A stretch of DNA of 64,000 nucleotides from Syncephalis fuscata (GCA_025786725.1 JAHLTZ010000004.1:310001-374000), one strand, 5' to 3'. Positions 25,562 to 37,732 are shown, counted from the first letter of the stretch. The notes: generated from the sequence alone by a model not told the origin. Numbers and translations are program-made.

Positions 25562-26483
25562 ATGTCATTCGCTAAATACAAAAAACGCTGCTGGACAACC
25601 GAGCGCACCCTCGTGGATCGTCTTGCGATGCTACGAGAAGCAGTGACTGCAGGCGGTGAGACGGGCCAGCTTGAACAGGAGGCCGACACGTTATTGTCTG
25701 AAGTAATTAGCGTTGCAAGAATATTGTCACCATTGATACTAACATGTTATAACGACAACGTGGCTAGTATGCACGTGCCATAGAAGCACTTGAGAAAGCA
25801 CTTTACGAGGATGAACGGAATGGCAAGGGGACAGCAAACTCGGCCGTGTTTCGCGCCTTGTATCTGCAACGACAGCAAGAAGCGCATAAAGAAGCACGTT
25901 CAACGCTCAGCTCACTTAAAGTAAGCGAATATCAATAGCCAGCATCGATGCAATGTGTAATTAATATACAATAGATGGCTCGTCAACAAGCTGAACGTCA
26001 AACGTTAATTGGCAGTGTTCAGCCATCAACCAAGCAAGTGCTACTTCATGTCATACAATCATTTATTGATATTTTTATAGGCAATTTTCAAGTCAAACAG
26101 ATTATTGGCTTGATGAACGTGGACATATTGATCGATCTAATGATATGACCGACTCTTTAATTGAGCAAGTACAAATTATAAATATGATAATAATAATAAT
26201 TAACTAGTAATAATAACAATAGACACGCAGCCAATGTTCGATTGGAATTGGAGGAACAGCGACAGTCAATTTCACGTTCAACAGGCATTGTTAATACGCT
26301 AACACGTAAGTAATTGAGTAAACATTTAGACTACAAATTATTCACTTTACAACATTAGAAACGGTACCCGGACTCAATACAATTATTAGTAAAATTATGC
26401 GTCGTCGTCGTCGGGATATGTTGATTATGGTGGCTGTCATCTCTGTATGCTCTATTCTTTTTCTACTTTATGTACTGCGCTAA
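25562..26483 (+). CDS. GOS1: Golgi Qb-SNARE (Gos1/GOSR1/GS28-like)
   Basis: Gos1 works in intra-Golgi and endosome-to-Golgi fusion. The N-terminus (TERTLVDRLAMLREAV) and a helical region (ALEKALYEDERNG and YLQRQQEAHKEARSTL) precede the SNARE helix (ANVRLELEEQRQSISRSTG). The end reads PGLNTIISKIMRRRRRDM followed by the tail anchor MVAVISVCSILFLLYVLR, closely like GOSR1 (LIQRINLRKRRDS then a hydrophobic tail). Exons run about 25562-25702, 25768-25920, 25975-26037, 26083-26168, 26223-26306 and 26359-26483. Two junctions (26037/26083 and 26168/26223) do not keep phase, so a missing base or a different splice choice is likely there. The mammalian paralogue membrin was considered; the C-terminus fits Gos1 better. 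Confidence 0.8.
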
Positions 26484-26644
26484 ACATAAAGCATCAATAT
26501 AATTCATATTAATAGTCTATTTTGTTAGAGCAGTTTAGTTTAAATGTTATTTATGGTGTTAATGAAAACGGGCTTTTAGTTAATTTTTTATTAACCAGTA
26601 AGCATATATACTCTTTTCTTTCTATCATTTTGAAATATCACACT

Positions 26645-27797
26645 ATGTCCAGTCAGTTGTCTCCACCTAAAGCACCAGGCAATGCAGCCGAACTCAATGT
26701 TCATCTGCATCCTGAATTGCAGAAATGGGTTTACAAGGATCCCGAGGACAACATTGAATATGAATACGATGAAGAAAAGAAAGCCTGGTGAGTATGCGAC
26801 GATAGAGTGGCATGGCGTCAAGATCAGCCTATACTAACAAGTGTCTACGGTAATAGGTTTCCTATGGTGTGTAGATAGTGATATATAGTGTGCAACTGTA
26901 ACTAAATCTATACTACTATCTACTTTAGTGGAACGAGTCACTTATCAATGCGCAACAAAGTGCATACGAGAATCATCAGGTAGGCAATGACCTGCTTTAG
27001 TATATGTGGCATACAGTAGTGAGAGAAAGAAAGAAAAGAAAAAGAAACATATAAGACGCGGAGAGTAATGGATACTTTGCACAGCAAGAGGATACGAACA
27101 CGACCGCGAATGTAACAGCTCCAAGTAAACGGCCGGTAGAGACAACGGCATCTTTTCAAAAGAAAAAGGTATGTTTGATTAGAGATAGCTGTAATGTCAT
27201 TTAAAACTGATCAACTAATACGATCTATGCTACAGCGACGTGGCAATCCTCGAAAACAGCAAGAGGAGCCTATAGCTCGACCGGCCGGTAATGCATCAGT
27301 GTATGTCACTGGTCTACCGGTGGATGTAGATCTAGAGGAACTCTCATCCTTCTTTAGTAAATGTGGCATGTTAATGGACGATCTTATGACGGGTTAGCAT
27401 TGAGTCGGCGTACTGTTTAGTTTATTGATCTATTGGTATAGGCCAGCCAAAGATTAAAGTATATAGAGATTCTTATGGTAACCCAAAGGGCGATGCTCTT
27501 ATTACCTACTATCGGCCAGAATCGGTTACGCTTGCTGTACAGCTACTAGATGGTGCTGAATTACGTCTAGGAAAGCCAAATAGTGTTATTCGCGTAGAAG
27601 AGGTTTGTTGATGTAGCATATATAGTGCAAATATTAGTATTTAATGTTTATTTAGGCTGTATTTAAAGAAAAGCCCAAAGAAGAACAGGAGCAAGAACAG
27701 GAGCCAAGTAAAGATAAGCCAAAGATGGACAAAAAGTTAACACAAAAACGACTGAAACAAATGGAAAAGTAAATTGCAATAATCTGTTACTTGATTC

Positions 27798-27833
<36 letters not shown>

Positions 27834-28419
27834 TTTATAGGAAATTGGATTGGCACGAGGCTGCAGTAAGCGACAAGTCTTTAAGATTTAAGAAAATTGT
27901 TATTTTAAAGCATATGTTTACTACTGAAGAAATTGATGTACGTAACCTAGATGTGTTTAATGATAATAATCGACTATAATGGCTTAAAACTACTATTTAA
28001 TGTAATTATAGGAAGATCCAACACTTTTACTAGACTTGAAAACAGATATTAGAGATGAAGCTGAAAAGATCGGAGAAGTAACCAATGTCATTATCTACGA
28101 TGTAGGTAGTAGATAGTATTATAGTACAGCAGTAGCTAATAGCTGTTTTATGTAAAGAAATCGCCAGATGGTGTATGTTCAGTACGCTTCAAAGAGGCAG
28201 AACATGCGGAACAATGTGTCAAGGTAAGAGTTTAATAGCTATTGTAATTCATACAACTACTTATCGGCTGATAATTATTAGTTAATGGATGGACGGTTCT
28301 TTGGTGGACGTCAAGTTGAAGCACATATTCATAATGGTAAAGAGAAATACGAAAAATCAACCAACAAGGATGAAGAGGCTGTATCGGCCAGTTATGAAAA
28401 ATGGTTAACGGAAGAGTAG
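26645..28419 (+). CDS. CUS2: Tat-SF1/Cus2-like U2 snRNP splicing factor with two RRMs
   Basis: Cus2/HTATSF1 binds SF3B1 and U2 snRNA during spliceosome assembly. About nine exons. The N-terminus has HPELQKWVYKDPEDNIEYEYDEEKKAW, a region resembling the tryptophan-containing Tat-SF1 N-terminus. RRM1 follows (SVYVTGLPVDVDLEELSSFF, then GNPKGDALITYYRPESVTLA), then the acidic/basic linker with DKKLTQKRLKQMEK and KLDWHEAAVSDKS. The second, UHM-type RRM has KIVILKHMFTTEE, VTNVIIYD, DGVCSVRFKEAEHAEQCVKLMDGRFFGGRQVEAHI and ends at KWLTEE. FGGR is close to the RxF signature of UHM domains. Domain order and spacing match Tat-SF1 throughout. An AAT repeat (27801-27831) lies in one intron. Confidence 0.9.
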
Positions 28420-28524
28420 TTACTTAATAAATATGGCATTGTTATTACTACTATTGGTATAGTTTATTATTTACATATCAATAATGATAATAGCCATAGC
28501 ATAAGAGGTTTCGATAAACAGAAC

Positions 28525-31195
28525 TTAAGCGGCGTTTTCGAAAAAGCTCTTTAACATAGCCTGTAAATTCTCCGGACTATATTTGACGTATTTAGCGGCA
28601 TTTTTGGTAAAATCCGACGTTTTATATCTATATTGACAACATTTAAATAAATTAGTCAATATTCTTTATGCGTAAATAAACACTTACTTGTCAGCAAATC
28701 GAGAATACATAGGAATCAACACTTGTCCAATCTCTTGAATAATCTCTTGACGTAGATCAGGGTCAGGAATACTATAACCACGTTGGTCACGATAAATCAA
28801 ATCAAATGCATCGTTGAAATACTAAATTATCTGATTAGTTAATTATTTATAATTATTACTGTTGTAGTTACTTTAAATTTCTCTTTAATCTGTGCTTTCT
28901 CCGAACTACTTAGTGATCGTTTGACTTCACCGCCCTTGATGTACGTAACGTCCATAAGAATACCAATTACTGGTTTCCAACTAGATAAATAAGGTCAATT
29001 AACCAAATGCCATAGTCTATGCACTATTTATTTACCTGGCTTGGTATACTTCACGTTGCTGTTTCACCAATTGTTCGTATTTCTGCAACTCAGTTGGTCC
29101 AATCCATTCTTGAAACGACGATTCTATCATCTTGTATACGTAATGATAGTTGTTCATTAAGAAAATCGCCCCTAATGTTCGTTTACCATACGAACGAGAA
29201 AGTGTCTCAAGTGCAGTAACCAGTGTATCAATGACATCCACTAATACAGACTGTTAAAGCATTTATCGATACAGTGCATACTATACTTACACACATAACT
29301 GCCAACAATGCCTACATTAGCGGCATTTTTGGTATGGGTCTTTGTCTGTAGATTCCAGTTACCACTGCCTAGTGTTGTTAACATTTGTTCAACTCGATCA
29401 CCGAATTCAAGCAGTCGCTTTAAGCTATTCAATGTCTATACACAATACACAATACATAAATAAATATTATAATTCGATATAATATTTTAATAATTAAATC
29501 CTACCTCAGATGTAAATTCATGCACTGTACCATCCTCGGCCAATGGTGTGGGTCGATTTCCGGCCGCCTTTATATTTAACGAGTATTAGAATAAAGTACG
29601 ACTACGATTATAACAACTACCTACACGAACACCCTCAAGAAATTCAGGAAAGAATGTAATGACACTGGCCCGAGCTGCCTTTTGTAACTCGGCTACTTTT
29701 GGTTGCTTCGATGTTCCCTAAATAAACAAATTAGCATGTTATATCTATATTTCTTATAGATAGGCTGTATTTACATTAAAGCATTTGTTAAATGATGCTG
29801 ATGATGACTCCAGTGTATCCAAAATATCAAATAACATAAATACGTTATTGTGCAGGCTTCTCTGGGCATTACGTATAATTGTATCGCCCGTGGCAACGTA
29901 CATATCCGTTACTGGACCGATTGTATCATCGAAGATTGGATCTAGATCTGCGTGTAACACCACACGAGCCAGAATTTTACGTTCAGCCTATAACAAACAT
30001 ATAATATAATAGTCAGTTGTTACAACTAATATTATATATAGATATACTAATTGTTGTTACCTTAAGCATTCTAATTAGACCTTCAGTAAATCCAATAAAT
30101 GGGCTCGAGCCCTTTTGGTAAACACCACCGGCCTTTGCATCACCCATGCCTGCTGACTGTGCCAGCATTGTAAATGCCTTTTTCAAGTAGGCCGAACGAA
30201 CCTCGCTATAGATCTTTGTATAATCGGTCACATATTGGAATTCAGTCTCGGCACTTGACATGTATGTACCAAGCGATGCTAGACTATCTAATGAAGATGC
30301 AGGCACCGAATAGTCACCTATAAACATGTACACATACATTGTTATCGCTATTAATGTATCCAATTACAACAAAATAATTCATACCGTCGGCCTGAGCAGA
30401 TGCATGACTACACGATTGAAGTCGTTTACGAAACAGATCTTTAAGATGATGAAGGGACGCTTTCATGACTTGGGTCTGCATCATTACAATCATTATTGCT
30501 ATTCTATAGTAATTATCGAGTTGTATTTACCATATGTGCCAATACTCTTTCACAACAATGAAATTTACTATGATTAAGAACCTCACATGCTTGCTTTACT
30601 CTAATATAATCGCATTTTGTTATTGTTATTGTTATGATTGTTGTTGTTATTATTAAATATTTACTTGGCAATTGCTAAAAGGTATTTATCAAGGTCACCG
30701 TCACTTGGTCTATCAATCAATAGATCGCCAGTATAAGAATATCACTATTTATCGCTTATTAAATATTATTGCTTACCCTCGTATAATAATTGCCTCCTCC
30801 TCACTAGCCATATCCATGTACTCAATAACTGTTTTTAATGATAGCGCCTGTTGTTTCTGGTCTATATCATACTAGTGTATCAGTTGTTTATTCCGTAAAA
30901 TAGTCACAGTATCCTCTCACCTTCTTCTAGTCGCGACATTGCTTGAGTTGACTCGTGAATAGGTAGAATGGACGACTCTAACATGCCCAGACGATCATTA
31001 AGCCGGTCCAGCATAGATACCTAGCACAAGATACTTCTAGATGACTGTTGTTGTCTTTATAGTCAATATACGCACCGACTTATTGGTTAGGGCGTCTAAG
31101 CGCCGAAAGCGTCCCTGGAGCGTTGACAATCGGTCATCGTTGGTGGCTGCTCCACTGTTCGTCTGGGAATTAGAGTTATTTGCGGAAACTACCAT
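28525..31195 (-). CDS. EXO70: Exocyst complex component Exo70
   Basis: Exo70 tethers secretory vesicles to the plasma membrane through PI(4,5)P2 and Rho GTPases. About ten exons run leftward from ATG at 31195. The N-terminal coiled coil includes RFRRLDALTNKS and LDRLNDRLGMLESSILPIHESTQAM. The helical Exo70 domain includes FLMNNYHYVYKMIESSF, KYEQLVKQQREVYQA, EKAQIKEKFKYFNDAFDLIY and SIPDPDLRQEIIQEIGQVLIPMYSRF. The protein ends YVKYSPENLQAMLKSFFENAA, as in Exo70 C-termini. Splice sites are canonical where checked. It is divergent from the METTL4-like gene across only 132 bp. Confidence 0.92.
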
Positions 31196-31327
31196 CACGT
31201 TTGAAGGATGGCGTGGATAACGATAGATTAGTTAGAGTATAAAGAGAAAGGAGTAGCAAGTTTGACTGCATGTGGTTGCGATTCATTGTTGAACCCTTTT
31301 CTCATTTTAAACAATAGCAACCTTTAC

Positions 31328-32741
31328 ATGGAACTACTTGATACGTGTCGACTTTATTCCCGTGGACTAGACGGCAAGTATACATTTGATAGTCGGTATT
31401 TTGAACTTGATACGCCCTATCAGCGTGCCAATGTAAGTTAATAGTTGGATATTCATTGGCCTAACATAGCCGTGAATACTTTAGCCCAAGAAGCACCCGC
31501 CACCACTGGATGTGACAGATCAGTGTATTTTAACAGCATATCAATTGTTAAATAAAACAGGTCTGGAGCAAATAAATCAACTATATGTTAAAGCATCATC
31601 GCCACCATCGGTATCTACTGCCAATGAACAAATAGAACAAATAGAACAAATAGTAAAGAAACGAAAACGTTCAATAGAATCAGATGAAATTGATTTTCCA
31701 GCATTTGGCCAGTTGGCAAGTTTGGCTCATAAAGATGTGGTGGATCAGCCACTGCAACATGTTGAATTAGGTAATTGGTAATAACAAATAGCATACTATC
31801 GATTAAAGACTATTAGATGTATCCAGCACTGAATTAGAGTTGGATCAGCTACTTTATACCGACATTGCAAACCCTTCCTCAAAAGTATGCTTACTTCGTG
31901 TGCGCGGCACTAATAATACATATATTATACCGGCTCATACACGATTTCTTATGTGTGACATTAAAGCGAGTAGTTTGTTAAAATTGCGTAAGTTTATAAT
32001 ATCATAGCCAATGTGATGCCACTAACTTACCTATATTTACCAGAATGTCCTATCAATGGCTATGATGTTATTGTTATGGATCCACCTTTTCCCAATACTT
32101 CGGCTTCCCGTGGACAAAAATACGATACGTTAGATCTTTATGATTTATTCCAATTGCCAATTGCCAAACTGCTGGCACAGCCTTGTCCCATAAATAATGA
32201 CAACCAAGGTGGTTTGCTCTGTTGTTGGATTACTAATCGTCCACGTATTCGTCGTGTTTTACTAGAAAAGCTATTTCCCGCATGGGGTGTTGCCCTAGTA
32301 GCCGAGTGGTACTGGTTAAAGGCAAGTGTCTAATGGCACTGTATGTAGCCATACTAATCTGCCATAGATAACACGTCAGGGCGAACCAGTTCTACCTTTG
32401 GGCGCCCAGCATCGTAAGCCATATGAACGTCTATTGATTGCACGACGCCAACAAGCTACGACAGCTTCATTAATACCATCTAACCGTGTATTTGCCAGTA
32501 TACAATGCACACTACATTCGCGTAAACCTCCTCTTGATGGTAAATTGTACTTAGTAAATGGCACTTACAGTCAGTAATTAGATTATATCTAGAGCTATTG
32601 GAGAAATATTTACCTTCTGGTGAACGGCCACCGCATGGTTTGGAGCTATTTGCCCGCTCATTAACTCCTGGTTGGACCAGTTGGGGCAATGAGCCACTTA
32701 AATTTCAATCCGAACATTATTTTGTAGCAAATAAATCTTGA
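31328..32741 (+). CDS. METTL4: METTL4-like MT-A70 family adenine N6-methyltransferase
   Basis: Family members methylate adenine N6 in RNA (snRNA U2 Am) or DNA using S-adenosylmethionine. Exons are 31328-31432, 31485-31770, 31817-31987, 32044-32331, 32368-32539 and 32593-32741. The core reads GYDVIVMDPPF, then GGLLCCWITNRPRIRRVLLEKLFP, WGVALVAEWYWLK, ITRQGEPVLPLGAQHRKPYE, TLHSRKPPL, ELFARSLTPGWTSWGNEPLKF. This is the METTL4 order rather than METTL3/14. The catalytic motif is DPPF where the family normally has DPPW. The fourth intron has a GC donor (AAG|gcaagt, 32332) with a normal TAG acceptor. Early-diverging fungi are known for abundant 6mA, so a DNA role is possible but unproven. Confidence 0.87.
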
Positions 32742-33225
32742 TAATTTGAGCTTTATTATAGTATGAATAGGTAATGTATATTCGGCACGATACTTATACG
32801 CTCCATAAACATCTTTGTCTATTTTTAAAGTTTAATAATTAAATTAGCTAGTCCAACGTTTTATGACGTTTAATTGCTGTTTATGTGGTATACATGAAGT
32901 GTGCTACATAGCCTAGCAGATCATTCCTCCAAACTTATTGTAACGATAACTATCTATTAATTGGGGGATTATGAATCCTAAAATTATAGGTATTAAATGA
33001 TTAGAAATAATAAAACAAACAGGTTACATTAAAAACAGGAATGAAACATGTAAACCTGTTATTTCTGCCTTGAGTTTGAGTTATCAGTGGACGGAGCGCG
33101 ATTATAAGTGGGCATTTTATCTTCATTCCTATCATTTATCGATTATCTTTACAACTAACAACCGTTTAATGCTTCAATTCATTACAGTGCCATGATATAT
33201 TGTGCTTGATTTCAAATTAAATACA
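32742..33225. promoter_or_regulatory. Intergenic region and promoter of 7TM gene 1
   Basis: Resembles the region before the second 7TM gene. Both contain an 'atgaaac...aaacctgtt..ttct.ccttga' segment (33038-33075 and 35144-35180), about 150-190 bp upstream of the start. This suggests a shared, duplicated promoter. Confidence 0.45.
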
Positions 33226-34491
33226 ATGGGATCACAAAAACCATTAATTACATTCAAATGTACTTCATCTGAAAGTTTAGAGGCATGCCAAATTGCCAGG
33301 GATTTTTTATATTCTACAGTTGCCAGCTCGATTATGTCATCTTTAGTCTGTCTTATCTCCATAGCATTAATTGTTTACAGACGACATCATGGACTATTTA
33401 CGGGATTGTATCGTCGCGTTGATAACTATTGGATTCCTACCTCTATCGATTCTTTCATAATATATACTAGTATAAGTGAATTTATACAAGTAGTTGCATC
33501 CACTCTTTTACTATTGGAATGGTCAAAACATTTTATTATTAGTACTATAATTAACACAATATGGCTAGTAACGACATGTAATGCAATGGCGATGTTTACC
33601 GTAGGAATTATTAGCTATATTCCATCTACATTTACGGAGTATACACATATCTGCGACAAAGCACCAAGAATATTAGATTTTCTTAAGTCTAAACCAGCGG
33701 AGAAATCTCAAGTAATCATCTCAGTACCATCTACAAAAATACTATTCTGGAGCTCTCTATTATTCTCCTTACAAATGATAGTAGGAAATATTGCTATCGG
33801 CATTTGGCATGAATGGACAGCTGAAAATGGATCATCAGATAATGAATTCATCATTGAAAAGATAGGATCAGTATGGATAACTATTTTTATACTTGTAATC
33901 ATGGTAATCAATGGTTATTATTGTCATAAATTCTATCGTCTTCTCCAGTCGCATGTATACAAACAAAAATCTAATGCCGAGGACCAAAAAAATGCTGCTC
34001 GCTGTTATAGAAACATTTTTCTTGCGCTAGTTGTAATGTTTTTGTTATTCATTTGTTGTCACGTTGTTATTAGCTTAATGAATAATTGGCTGTACAAAAG
34101 GAAAACATTATATTCTGCAGTTGTGTCATCGTATTATTCAACAATACATCCAGTTTTTGGTCTAATCATTTTATACAACATATGGCAAACAACTAGACTA
34201 AAAGTAAAACGTAATGCCAGTTTAATTTTAAATTCTGAATTGCCTAAAGTACCGCTCACCATAGAAGATACACCAGCATGTTACTCTAAAAATTCGGAAT
34301 TGATAATGGAAAGTGCAACAAACCACTATAATGCAGTTATGGATCATACATTGATTTGGCAAACATTCGTCGCGGCTGAATCACCAACAAAGCAATCACT
34401 AAACAATGATACAGTAATGGACAGCGGTTTAATGATTAATAGTGATATTCATCATGACAGTCTAATTACCTATAGGCATAATAATTATTAG
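33226..34491 (+). CDS. Seven-transmembrane receptor-like protein, copy 1
   Basis: An intronless gene of 421 aa from the ATG at 33226; an upstream GTG frame extension is ignored. It has a short outside-type N-terminus and about seven hydrophobic helices, starting TVASSIMSSLVCLISIALIVY and ending YYSTIHPVFGLIILYNIW, then a hydrophilic C-terminal tail of about 95 residues with Ser/Thr. The basic loop FTGLYRRVDNYWIP and the final HPVFGLIILYN (similar in position to the NPxxY of receptors) suggest a G-protein-coupled receptor. I cannot assign a class. The paralogue at 35322-36577 is about 60-65 percent identical, highest in the loop RVDNYW and the IISYIPSTFT segment. Ligand unknown. Confidence 0.7.
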   Translation: MGSQKPLITFKCTSSESLEACQIARDFLYSTVASSIMSSLVCLISIALIVYRRHHGLFTGLYRRVDNYWIPTSIDSFIIYTSISEFIQVVASTLLLLEWSKHFIISTIINTIWLVTTCNAMAMFTVGIISYIPSTFTEYTHICDKAPRILDFLKSKPAEKSQVIISVPSTKILFWSSLLFSLQMIVGNIAIGIWHEWTAENGSSDNEFIIEKIGSVWITIFILVIMVINGYYCHKFYRLLQSHVYKQKSNAEDQKNAARCYRNIFLALVVMFLLFICCHVVISLMNNWLYKRKTLYSAVVSSYYSTIHPVFGLIILYNIWQTTRLKVKRNASLILNSELPKVPLTIEDTPACYSKNSELIMESATNHYNAVMDHTLIWQTFVAAESPTKQSLNNDTVMDSGLMINSDIHHDSLITYRHNNY

Positions 34492-35321
34492 CAATTAATA
34501 TTTTTATTTACATCTTACATGATTTTTGGTAACACACTTTATAAAATTCAATCTGTTAGCAATGTTTCATTAAGCAAACACGATTATTGCATAAAAATAA
34601 TAAACATATTTGACAACTTCAATATTTATAACATAGTGCTTACAATAGCAATAAATAACTATTATATTATATTAAAATACATTATTTTATTAAAAATAGA
34701 TAATCTTGTGCATATATTTATGCTAAGCACATGCCATTTTTGTGCTACGAATATAGAAGCAATGTATACGTCTAAGATCTATGGCTATTTGAACCTTCAA
34801 CTTTAACTTACAACAATCTAATTATTTTTGTAGATCTATTAGCTAACAGGTTTGTTTTGTAAACCAGGTATTTGTTTGTTTCAGCTAACGAAAGCACTCC
34901 TCAATCTGTCACATGTCTGCAGGAATGCTGTGCAGCTTATTGTATTGCTATTTTCCATCATACGTTAGATGCTGTGTCTTATTATTGGAAATAATTACAA
35001 ACTGTATTAAATAATGTCGCGAATTATCTATCAAGTTGTTTACATAATAATTACAAATTCAATCAAATGATTATACATTCTAAAATGCAGATGCTGTTGG
35101 AGATTTAACCAGAAACGATGTAATATCATGCTGCACAAAATGAGAATGAAACGCGCAAACCTGTTGCTTCTACCTTGAATTGACAATGCGCACATACTTG
35201 CAACTGGCTATTTCACTCACCCTTCTATTAATTGTTACATGACTTTGCAAATAACAAACGGCTGATATTTCCATTTATTATAGTTCTCTGATATACTGTG
35301 TTTAGTTTTTTAGTTAATATA
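34492..35321. other. Intergenic spacer containing a duplicated carrier-gene 5' segment
   Basis: AT-rich 3' flank of copy 1, then a 150-bp stretch (34830-34980) homologous to the leader of the carrier gene at 37485-37680, then the promoter of 7TM copy 2. The frame at 34519-34806 is AT-rich, hydrophobic and without homology; I do not call it a gene. Confidence 0.5.
34830..34980 (+). pseudogene. Truncated duplicate of the mitochondrial carrier 5' region
   Basis: Shares 'gtagatctatta', 'tgtctgcagg' and 'tgtgcagcttattg' with 37485-37680 in the same order and strand. After that the two diverge and no carrier coding sequence follows. It marks the junction of a tandem duplication whose unit was a 7TM gene plus the start of the carrier locus. 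Confidence 0.6.
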
Positions 35322-36577
35322 ATGTCAGAATCAAGAGTATTTCTTGAATTCAGTTGTATTCCATCCGACGATCCAGAGGAGTGTCAAGTTGGCGGAAATA
35401 TATTTTATTCTATAATTTCAGCTCACTCATATCATTTATAATATTTCTCATTGCTATGGCGTTAATTGCCTACAGGTGGCGTTATGGGCTATTTTCGGGA
35501 CTGTATCGTCGTGTCGATAATTATTGGGTTCCTACAGCTATCGATTCTTTTATAGTATATATTAGTGTAGGCGAATTCACACGTGCGGCTGGTGACGCAC
35601 TTTTACTATTGGATTGGTCAAGTATGATTTTCCATACTATGATAAGTACAATATGGACGGTAGCAACGTGTAATGCAGTGGCAATGTTTACTGTAGGAAT
35701 CATCAGCTATATTCCATCTACATTTACGCATTATACGCACATCTACGACAAAGCACCAAGAATATTGGATTTTTTTAAATCTAGCCCAGCTGGGCAATCG
35801 CATGCCATCATTTTAGTACCATCTACGAAAATACTATTTTGGAGCTCTCTACTATTTTCTGTACAAATGATAGTAGGAAACATTGCTATCGGCATTTGGT
35901 ATGGATGGGTAATAGAATATGAATCGGCAGCTGCTGCGTTCACCATTCACAGTATACATTTAGCATGGATAACTATTTCCATGGTTGTAATCATGCTAGT
36001 TAATGGCTACTATTGCTATAAATTCTATTGCCTTCTCCAGGCGCATGTAGATAAACAAAAATGTAATATCGACGATCAAAAAGATGCTGCACGCCGTTAT
36101 AGGAATATCTTTCTTACTGTAGTTGTGATGTTTTTGCTATTCAGTTGCTTTGAGATTGTTATTGGCACAATGAATAAGTGGTTATATAAATCAAGAACGT
36201 TACGTTTTACTGTTGTGATATCGTATTATTCAGTAATACATCCGATGCTTGGCCTAATTATTCTCTACAACATATGGCAAACGACTAGGTTACAAGTGAG
36301 GCGCAGCACCAGTTTATCTTTGCCTTCAGCATCAGCCAAAACGCCACCTGCCACAAGGAATACACCGGTATGTTACTCTAAAAAATCAGCAACACTAGCA
36401 GATAGTGTAACAAACAACTACGATGCTGTTATGGACCCCACATTGATTTGGCAAACGTTTATCTCGGCCGATTTACCAGCAAATAGCACCACTGCATATA
36501 AAAATCAATTATTGGGCAATAATGCGGCAATAGATAGTAATTTAATAATTAGTAGCGATATTCATCAAGATCAATAA
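35322..36577 (+). CDS. Seven-transmembrane receptor-like protein, copy 2
   Basis: Tandem paralogue of the gene at 33226. The true start is the ATG at 35322 (MSESRVFLEFSCIPSDDPEEC), aligned with copy 1's N-terminus. One base is missing near 35420-35424, which moves the rest of the protein to another frame; the long uninterrupted frame therefore seems to begin at 35354. It is intronless and about 418 aa, with the same seven hydrophobic helices, RRVDNYWVPTAIDSF, IISYIPSTFTHYTHI, STKILFWSSLLFS and HPMLGLIILYNIW. The C-terminal tail diverges more than the membrane core but keeps MDPTLIWQTF. Function is inferred only from topology. Confidence 0.68.
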
Positions 36578-37732
36578 CTCGAATATTAAACCGTCAATCG
36601 GTTTTTAATACTAAAAATTGCTATTTACTGATGTGGCGCTATGTCTATTCCGCTTAATTCAAGTGGGGATGAGCCAGTCCGCACAATTTTCAATATCAAA
36701 ATAGGTATTAAATAATATCCCATGTTACAATAAAGTATAATAAATAGATAACTGATAGTAATAAATAAATATTGATCAATATTATTGTTTTTGTAAACTA
36801 TTTAAAGCATTATAATTTGATATTTAATGTCATTCACCATCCATCATCATGTTTATATATTGAATATTATTATTAAAATAGTCATTTGCTTACCAAATCA
36901 TAATAAATGGCTACTAAATTTAATTAGATTGTATAATAATGTTAAAGAGTATACAGTATTTTATATAATAATGTATTTTATTTAACTCAATTAACAAGTA
37001 TCAAAATTAAAGCTTAAAAATAAATAGTACATAGCATGTATATATTAGTGCTACAACACTAGCACAATCAAATAAAACAATCAGCTAAATAATTATTGCT
37101 ATCATTGCTAAAGAATGTAAGTTGTATTGAAATGTTTAAAATAGCAACTACTGATACAATTTTTCTGCTACATTTAATTCTATTTTATGGAAATGATAAT
37201 GCTATTATATTACACTAATGTTTATTACGGATGATGATTTAAACACAAATCAATTAATCAAATTGTTATGATCAATTGCGTAAAATGGCTTATTGCGCTG
37301 AATGGGGCAAAATAATGCCAATTAAATAGTCTGCTTCCTTTAATTCTTAAGCTTTTACGCTATTTACTTACTAGTTATTTTAGACCCTGTAGTTTCTTCA
37401 TATAAAATACATATTTTCAAATAGAATATATAGTCTTATCACCTGTATATAGCAAATAATTTTACGCTTATTTAATTACAATTTGTAGATCTATTAATCA
37501 ACAGTTTTATTTTATAAACCAATTATTAAAGTGTTTGACAATGGCCTCGGATAGTTCCGGACAGTACCGATCCTTCCTTAGCCATTTCAAGTATTTATTT
37601 TTTCCACTTGATAGAAACATTTCGCCTCAACCTGCCACGTGTCTGCAGGGATACTGTGCAGCTTATTGCATTGCTATTTGTTCATCACGGCTTTTCTTCT
37701 TTTTCTTCTTATTTCTCGCTTTTTGCTCTACT
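36578..37732. other. Intergenic spacer and carrier-gene leader
   Basis: About 1.1 kb. A repeat at 36920-37060 matches 50075-50205. The last 250 bp form the leader of the carrier gene, partly duplicated at 34830-34980. An upstream open extension of the carrier frame (37535-37732) is T-rich, and stops interrupt the duplicated copy, so I treat it as non-coding. Confidence 0.55.
36920..37060 (+). repeat. Dispersed repeat family 3, copy 1
   Basis: Matches 50075-50205, including 'tttaattagattgtataata' and 'acatagcatgtatatattag'. At 50 kb it directly abuts a Fanzor fragment, so it may be the left part of the same element family. Confidence 0.55.

Noticed and set aside
37535-37732. 66-residue N-terminal extension of the mitochondrial carrier
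   Set aside because: The T-rich sequence encodes a Phe run, and the duplicated copy at 34830-34980 has stops. The ATG at 37733 gives a normal carrier N-terminus.
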